Assembly (NCBI GenBank): GCA_003152255.1
Contig: PLZT01000669.1
Span: 1-8,971 of the forward strand
Length of the DNA: 8,971 nucleotides
Source: Methylocystaceae bacterium
Lineage (GTDB): Bacteria; Pseudomonadota; Alphaproteobacteria; Rhizobiales; Beijerinckiaceae
Direction: 5' to 3'
A program made the position numbers and the translations under genes. The notes below the pieces were generated by a model. That model was not told the origin of the DNA and did no database searches. It saw only the letters and a program-made list of their open reading frames with translations. Positions within the stretch are counted from its first letter, which is position 1. Every line of letters begins with the position of its first letter. Shown here piece after piece: positions 5,923-8,971 of this stretch.

Positions 5923-6543
5923 CTATTTCATCGGGAACTCTTTCGCGAGCGCGAGATTGAGTTGCAGCACATTCACCCGGGGCTCGCCAAAGACGCCGAG
6001 ACTGCGATGCGCGACAAACCGCTCGACAAGCGCCGCAACGCGCTCCGGCGGAACGCCGCGGATCTTTGCCACTCGTTGCGCTTGTAACGCGGCATTCGCG
6101 GGAGAAATATCCGGATCGAGCCCCGAACCGGAAGTCGTCAGCATATCTGCTGGTAAGGCGTACTTTGTGACGTCCGGTTCCGCATCGTCGAGAACTTTCC
6201 AGTCGTTAACGAGACGATCCTCCAGCGCTTTGCTGGTCGGGCCGAGGTTCGATCCGGACGAACTCGCGGCGTTATAGGGCGCGGATATCGTCTTTGTCGC
6301 ATCATTCGGATCAGTGTCCGTGGTCGCCGACGGTCGTCCATGAAACCACTGTGGATCGTCCCATTGCTGGCCGATCAGTTGCGAGCCCAGGACCGCGCCA
6401 TGCTCGTTCCTGATAAGACTGCCATTCGCCTGAAACGGCATGAGCCACTGGCCGAGCGCCGTGACGGTGAGCGGATAGGCGAACCCACATAATGCGAAAG
6501 TCACCAGGGATGCGCGCGCGGCGCTGTTGAGAATATCGAGCAT
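5923..6543 (-). CDS. kdpC: KdpC, accessory subunit of the K+-transporting ATPase
   Basis: KdpC is the small inner-membrane subunit of the KdpFABC K+ pump. It has one N-terminal membrane helix and a periplasmic domain, and it is needed for complex assembly and high K+ affinity. This 206-residue protein is close to the usual 190-200. The helix is about residues 11-32 (SLVTFALCGFAYPLTVTAL). Family motifs follow in order: GSQLIGQ (53-59), WFHGRPSA (66-73), SSGSNLGPTS (95-104), PADMLTTSGSGLDPDISP (131-148) and QRVAKIRGV (156-164). The ATG at 6543 has AGGAGG 8 nt upstream, and this ribosome binding site overlaps the kdpB stop codon (TAGGAGG). The 12-nt gap suggests coupled translation. No kdpD follows, which is unusual for a kdp operon. 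The reading frame is intact with no missing motif. Confidence 0.96.
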   Translation of the reverse strand: MLDILNSAARASLVTFALCGFAYPLTVTALGQWLMPFQANGSLIRNEHGAVLGSQLIGQQWDDPQWFHGRPSATTDTDPNDATKTISAPYNAASSSGSNLGPTSKALEDRLVNDWKVLDDAEPDVTKYALPADMLTTSGSGLDPDISPANAALQAQRVAKIRGVPPERVAALVERFVAHRSLGVFGEPRVNVLQLNLALAKEFPMK

Positions 6544-6555
6544 CTTCCGTTCCTC

Positions 6556-8649
6556 CTAGAGCAATGGCGCGATCAACAAATCGATCGATTTGATGCCAAT
6601 GAACGGCGCGACCAGGCCGCCGACGCCGTAGATCCAAAGGCTGCGGTAGAACAACGCTTCCGCAGTCTCCGCCCGGAAACGTACGCCCCGCAAGGCGAGC
6701 GGAATCAGCATCGGGATGATCAAGGCGTTGAAAATCAAAGCCGATAGGATAGCGCTATGCGGCGTCGCCAAGCCCATGATGTCCAAGGATGCAAGACCAG
6801 GCAGGGCGACGATGAACATCGCGGGGATGATTGCAAAATACTTCGCCACATCATTGGCGATTGAAAATGTTGTCAGCGCGCCGCGCGTGATCAACATTTG
6901 CTTGCCGATCGCCACGAGATCGGTGAGCTTGGTCGGATCGGAATCCAGGTCGATCAAATTAGCTGCTTCCTTGGCCGCTGTCGTTCCGGAATGCATGGCG
7001 AGCCCAACATCCGCTTGAGCCAGCGCGGGAGCGTCATTGGTGCCATCTCCCGTCATCGCCACAAGCCGGCCCTCGCTCTGCTCCTTGCACACCAGGTTGA
7101 GCTTCTCTTCAGGCGTGACCTCCGCCATGAAGTCGTCGACACCGGCCTCGGCCGCGATCGTCTGAGCGGTGATGGGATTGTCTCCCGTCACCATCACCGT
7201 GCGAATGGCCATCTTCCTGAGTTCCTGCATCCGTTCGCGAATTCCAGGCTTGAGAACATCCGAAAGAACGACGACGCCTAGGATGTCGCCGTCCATGCTT
7301 ACGGCGAGCGGCGTCGCCCCCTTTCGCGAAACGCTGTCGGCGACCGCTTGCAAATCGGACGGCGCTTCCCCGCCAAACTTATCCTTTACTGCCTGAACCA
7401 CCGCGCCTACGGCGCCCTTGCGGATGATCCTTCCATCCCGGAAATCGAGTCCGCTCATACGAGTCGTTGCGGAGAAATCCAGGCCGGAGGCCTGGTCAAG
7501 GCCCGGGATCGGCTCGGCTCCACGGGCAATGCTGATGGCGACGACGGACCTTCCTTCCGGAGTCGTGTCGAAATAAGACGCAAGGAATGCCGCCTGGATC
7601 AGAGCCTTCCGCGTTTGGCCGGCGACCGGAATAAACTCGGTGACTTGCCGATCGCCCATGGTGATCGTTCCTGTCTTGTCGAGAATCAGGGTTTGCACGT
7701 CGCCCGCGGCTTCAACCGCCCTGCCGGAGGTGGCCAACACATTGAAGCGCATCGTGCGGTCGATCGCCGCGATTCCGATCGCCGAGAGAAGCGCCCCGAT
7801 CGTGGTCGGGATCAGCGCGACAAGAAGCGCTACGAGGTCGGCGACGTTGATCCGCGCATTGAGATAGACAGCGACCGGCGCGATCGCCGCCACGACAATA
7901 AGAAAGATCAGCGTCAGGATCGAGAGCAGCACGGTTAGGGCGATCTCGTTCGGCGTCTTCTGCCGTTTCGCGCCTTCGACCAGACGGATCATGCGATCGA
8001 GGAAGCTGTCGCCGGCGTTGGCGGTTACTCGAATGAGAAGCCAGTCCGAGACGATTTTGGAGCCGGCGGTGACGGAAGAGAATACATCCGTTCCCGCTTC
8101 CTTCAGGACTGACGCGGATTCGCCCGTGATGGCGGACTCGTTGACATAAGCTAATCCCTCGACAACCGTGCCGTCCGCCGGGAGGAGGTCGTTCTGCTCC
8201 ACGCGAACGATATCGCCTATCCGTAGCTGCGTGGCTGGCACGGTTTCTTCACGACCGTCTTCCAACATACGCTTCGCGACAAGATTTAAGCGGGTCTGGC
8301 GAAGAGCCGTGGCCTTTGCTTTGCCCCGTCCTTCCGCCAGCGCTTCGGCGAAATTCGCGAACCAGACGGTCAACGCCAAAATAATTGTTACGACGCCGTT
8401 ATACAAATGCGATGCGCTTGTCGGCCCGAACAAGTCCGGCTGAATCGTCAAGGCCAGCGTCACCAACGCGCCGACCCACACCACGAACATCACCGGATTG
8501 CGGATCTGCACGCGCGGATCAAATTTTGCGAGCGATCCCTTGAACGCCTGCCAGAAGAGGTCGGGCGTGTAAGCGCCGGCGGCGCTGACGCCACGAAATT
8601 CGCCGCCAAGGGGGCCGAACTTCGAAGCAGCTTGCTGTCTGGGCGCCAT
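6556..8649 (-). CDS. kdpB: KdpB, P-type ATPase subunit of the K+ pump
   Basis: KdpB is the catalytic P-type ATPase subunit that hydrolyses ATP to drive K+ import through KdpA. The 697 residues fit the family, which is about 680-700. TGES of the actuator domain is at 175-178; its Ser178 corresponds to the E. coli Ser162 that is phosphorylated to inhibit the pump. The phosphorylation motif DKTGT has catalytic D324. DTTPEGRS (361-368), FSATTRMSG (392-400) and KGA (411-413) belong to the nucleotide-binding domain. TGDN (488-491) and TGDGTNDAPAL (533-543) are the P-domain motifs. Membrane helices lie at about 54-70, 83-103, 236-262, 270-295 and, after the P domain, about 603-690. The ATG at 8649 has GGGAG 7 nt upstream. 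It follows kdpA by 31 nt and precedes kdpC by 12 nt, forming one operon. All catalytic residues are present, so it should be functional. Confidence 0.98.
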   Translation of the reverse strand: MAPRQQAASKFGPLGGEFRGVSAAGAYTPDLFWQAFKGSLAKFDPRVQIRNPVMFVVWVGALVTLALTIQPDLFGPTSASHLYNGVVTIILALTVWFANFAEALAEGRGKAKATALRQTRLNLVAKRMLEDGREETVPATQLRIGDIVRVEQNDLLPADGTVVEGLAYVNESAITGESASVLKEAGTDVFSSVTAGSKIVSDWLLIRVTANAGDSFLDRMIRLVEGAKRQKTPNEIALTVLLSILTLIFLIVVAAIAPVAVYLNARINVADLVALLVALIPTTIGALLSAIGIAAIDRTMRFNVLATSGRAVEAAGDVQTLILDKTGTITMGDRQVTEFIPVAGQTRKALIQAAFLASYFDTTPEGRSVVAISIARGAEPIPGLDQASGLDFSATTRMSGLDFRDGRIIRKGAVGAVVQAVKDKFGGEAPSDLQAVADSVSRKGATPLAVSMDGDILGVVVLSDVLKPGIRERMQELRKMAIRTVMVTGDNPITAQTIAAEAGVDDFMAEVTPEEKLNLVCKEQSEGRLVAMTGDGTNDAPALAQADVGLAMHSGTTAAKEAANLIDLDSDPTKLTDLVAIGKQMLITRGALTTFSIANDVAKYFAIIPAMFIVALPGLASLDIMGLATPHSAILSALIFNALIIPMLIPLALRGVRFRAETAEALFYRSLWIYGVGGLVAPFIGIKSIDLLIAPLL

Positions 8650-8680
8650 CAGAAGTCTCCCGAATTACCACATGGGTTTG

Positions 8681-8971
8681 TCAAAAAACCTGTCCGCTCT
8701 TCATGGCGAAAAACTCGGCGATCGGTCCCAGAACGAGCGCAGGAAAAAAGGTCAGCGCGCCGACGATCAAAATTGTCGCAAACCAGAACAAGCCGAACGT
8801 GGCGGTGTCCGTGCGAAGCGTCGCCGTCGTCATCGGCGTGATTGGCTTGCGGGCGAGCGAGCCCGCGACGGCCATCATGAAGATGATGGGGGGGTAGCGA
8901 CCGATCAAGATAATGAATGCCGTCGCCCACTCATACCAAGGAGCACTGGCATTGAGCCCGGCGAACGCCGA
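8681..8971 (-). CDS. kdpA: KdpA, K+-binding/translocating subunit (5' part outside window)
   Basis: KdpA is the channel-like inner-membrane subunit of KdpFABC that selects and binds K+. Only the last 96 residues are present, and the gene enters from the right edge in frame. They begin SAFAGLNAS and PWYEWATAFIILIGRYPPII, then AGSLARKP, LFWFATILIVGALTFFPALVLGPIAEF, and end at a TGA at 8681. The order and spacing match the E. coli KdpA C-terminus (SAFAGL, AGSL, VGALTFIPALALGPVAE). Two hydrophobic helices are visible, about residues 15-40 and 61-87 of the fragment. The selectivity-filter loops, any kdpF and the operon promoter lie beyond the window. Confidence 0.96.
   Translation of the reverse strand, partial: SAFAGLNASAPWYEWATAFIILIGRYPPIIFMMAVAGSLARKPITPMTTATLRTDTATFGLFWFATILIVGALTFFPALVLGPIAEFFAMKSGQVF

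Noticed and set aside
7348..7938. Plus-strand open frame of 196 codons
   Set aside because: It is antisense to the catalytic core of kdpB, with charged low-complexity shadow composition.

Overview
The window looks like chromosomal DNA of a GC-rich alphaproteobacterium, most likely Hyphomicrobiales (a Beijerinckiaceae/Methylocystaceae-like organism is my best guess). The reasons are the Omp25-type signal peptide and mature start (…ASA|ADLPS), the outer-membrane barrel families, the codon use, and remnants of IS21 and IS630 elements. The genus is inference only. All intact genes lie on the minus strand, so transcription runs from high to low coordinates.

Right part (8971 to 5923): the end of a kdp operon. 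It holds the last 96 residues of KdpA, a complete KdpB and a complete KdpC. The genes are closely spaced (31 nt and 12 nt) and each has a clear ribosome binding site. Together they encode most of the high-affinity, ATP-driven K+ uptake complex of the inner membrane.

Middle (5922 to 5043): about 880 bp in which I recognise no gene. It ends in a plausible sigma70-type promoter and a strong ribosome binding site. These serve a 788-residue outer-membrane protein (5042 to 2676) that appears to carry two different beta-barrels in one chain: an N-terminal Omp25/Omp31-like barrel, a Pro/Ala-rich linker, and a C-terminal BBP2/OmpL-like barrel.

Left part (2675 to 1): a perfect 9-bp hairpin separates the porin from an OmpR/KdpE-type response regulator (2594 to 1842) that has lost one conserved acidic-pocket residue. 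Next come decayed insertion-sequence remnants: a plus-strand IS630 transposase C-terminus and a minus-strand IS21 istA with a nonsense codon, frameshifts and a large internal deletion. Last is a second, canonical KdpE-like regulator that runs off the left edge. No KdpD sensor kinase is visible, although kdpD usually lies between kdpC and kdpE.

Working picture (inference): this is a rearranged potassium-uptake locus. The inner-membrane pump (KdpABC), an outer-membrane channel and two KdpE-like regulators sit together. The porin occupies the place where kdpD would be expected, and IS activity has split the regulatory end.
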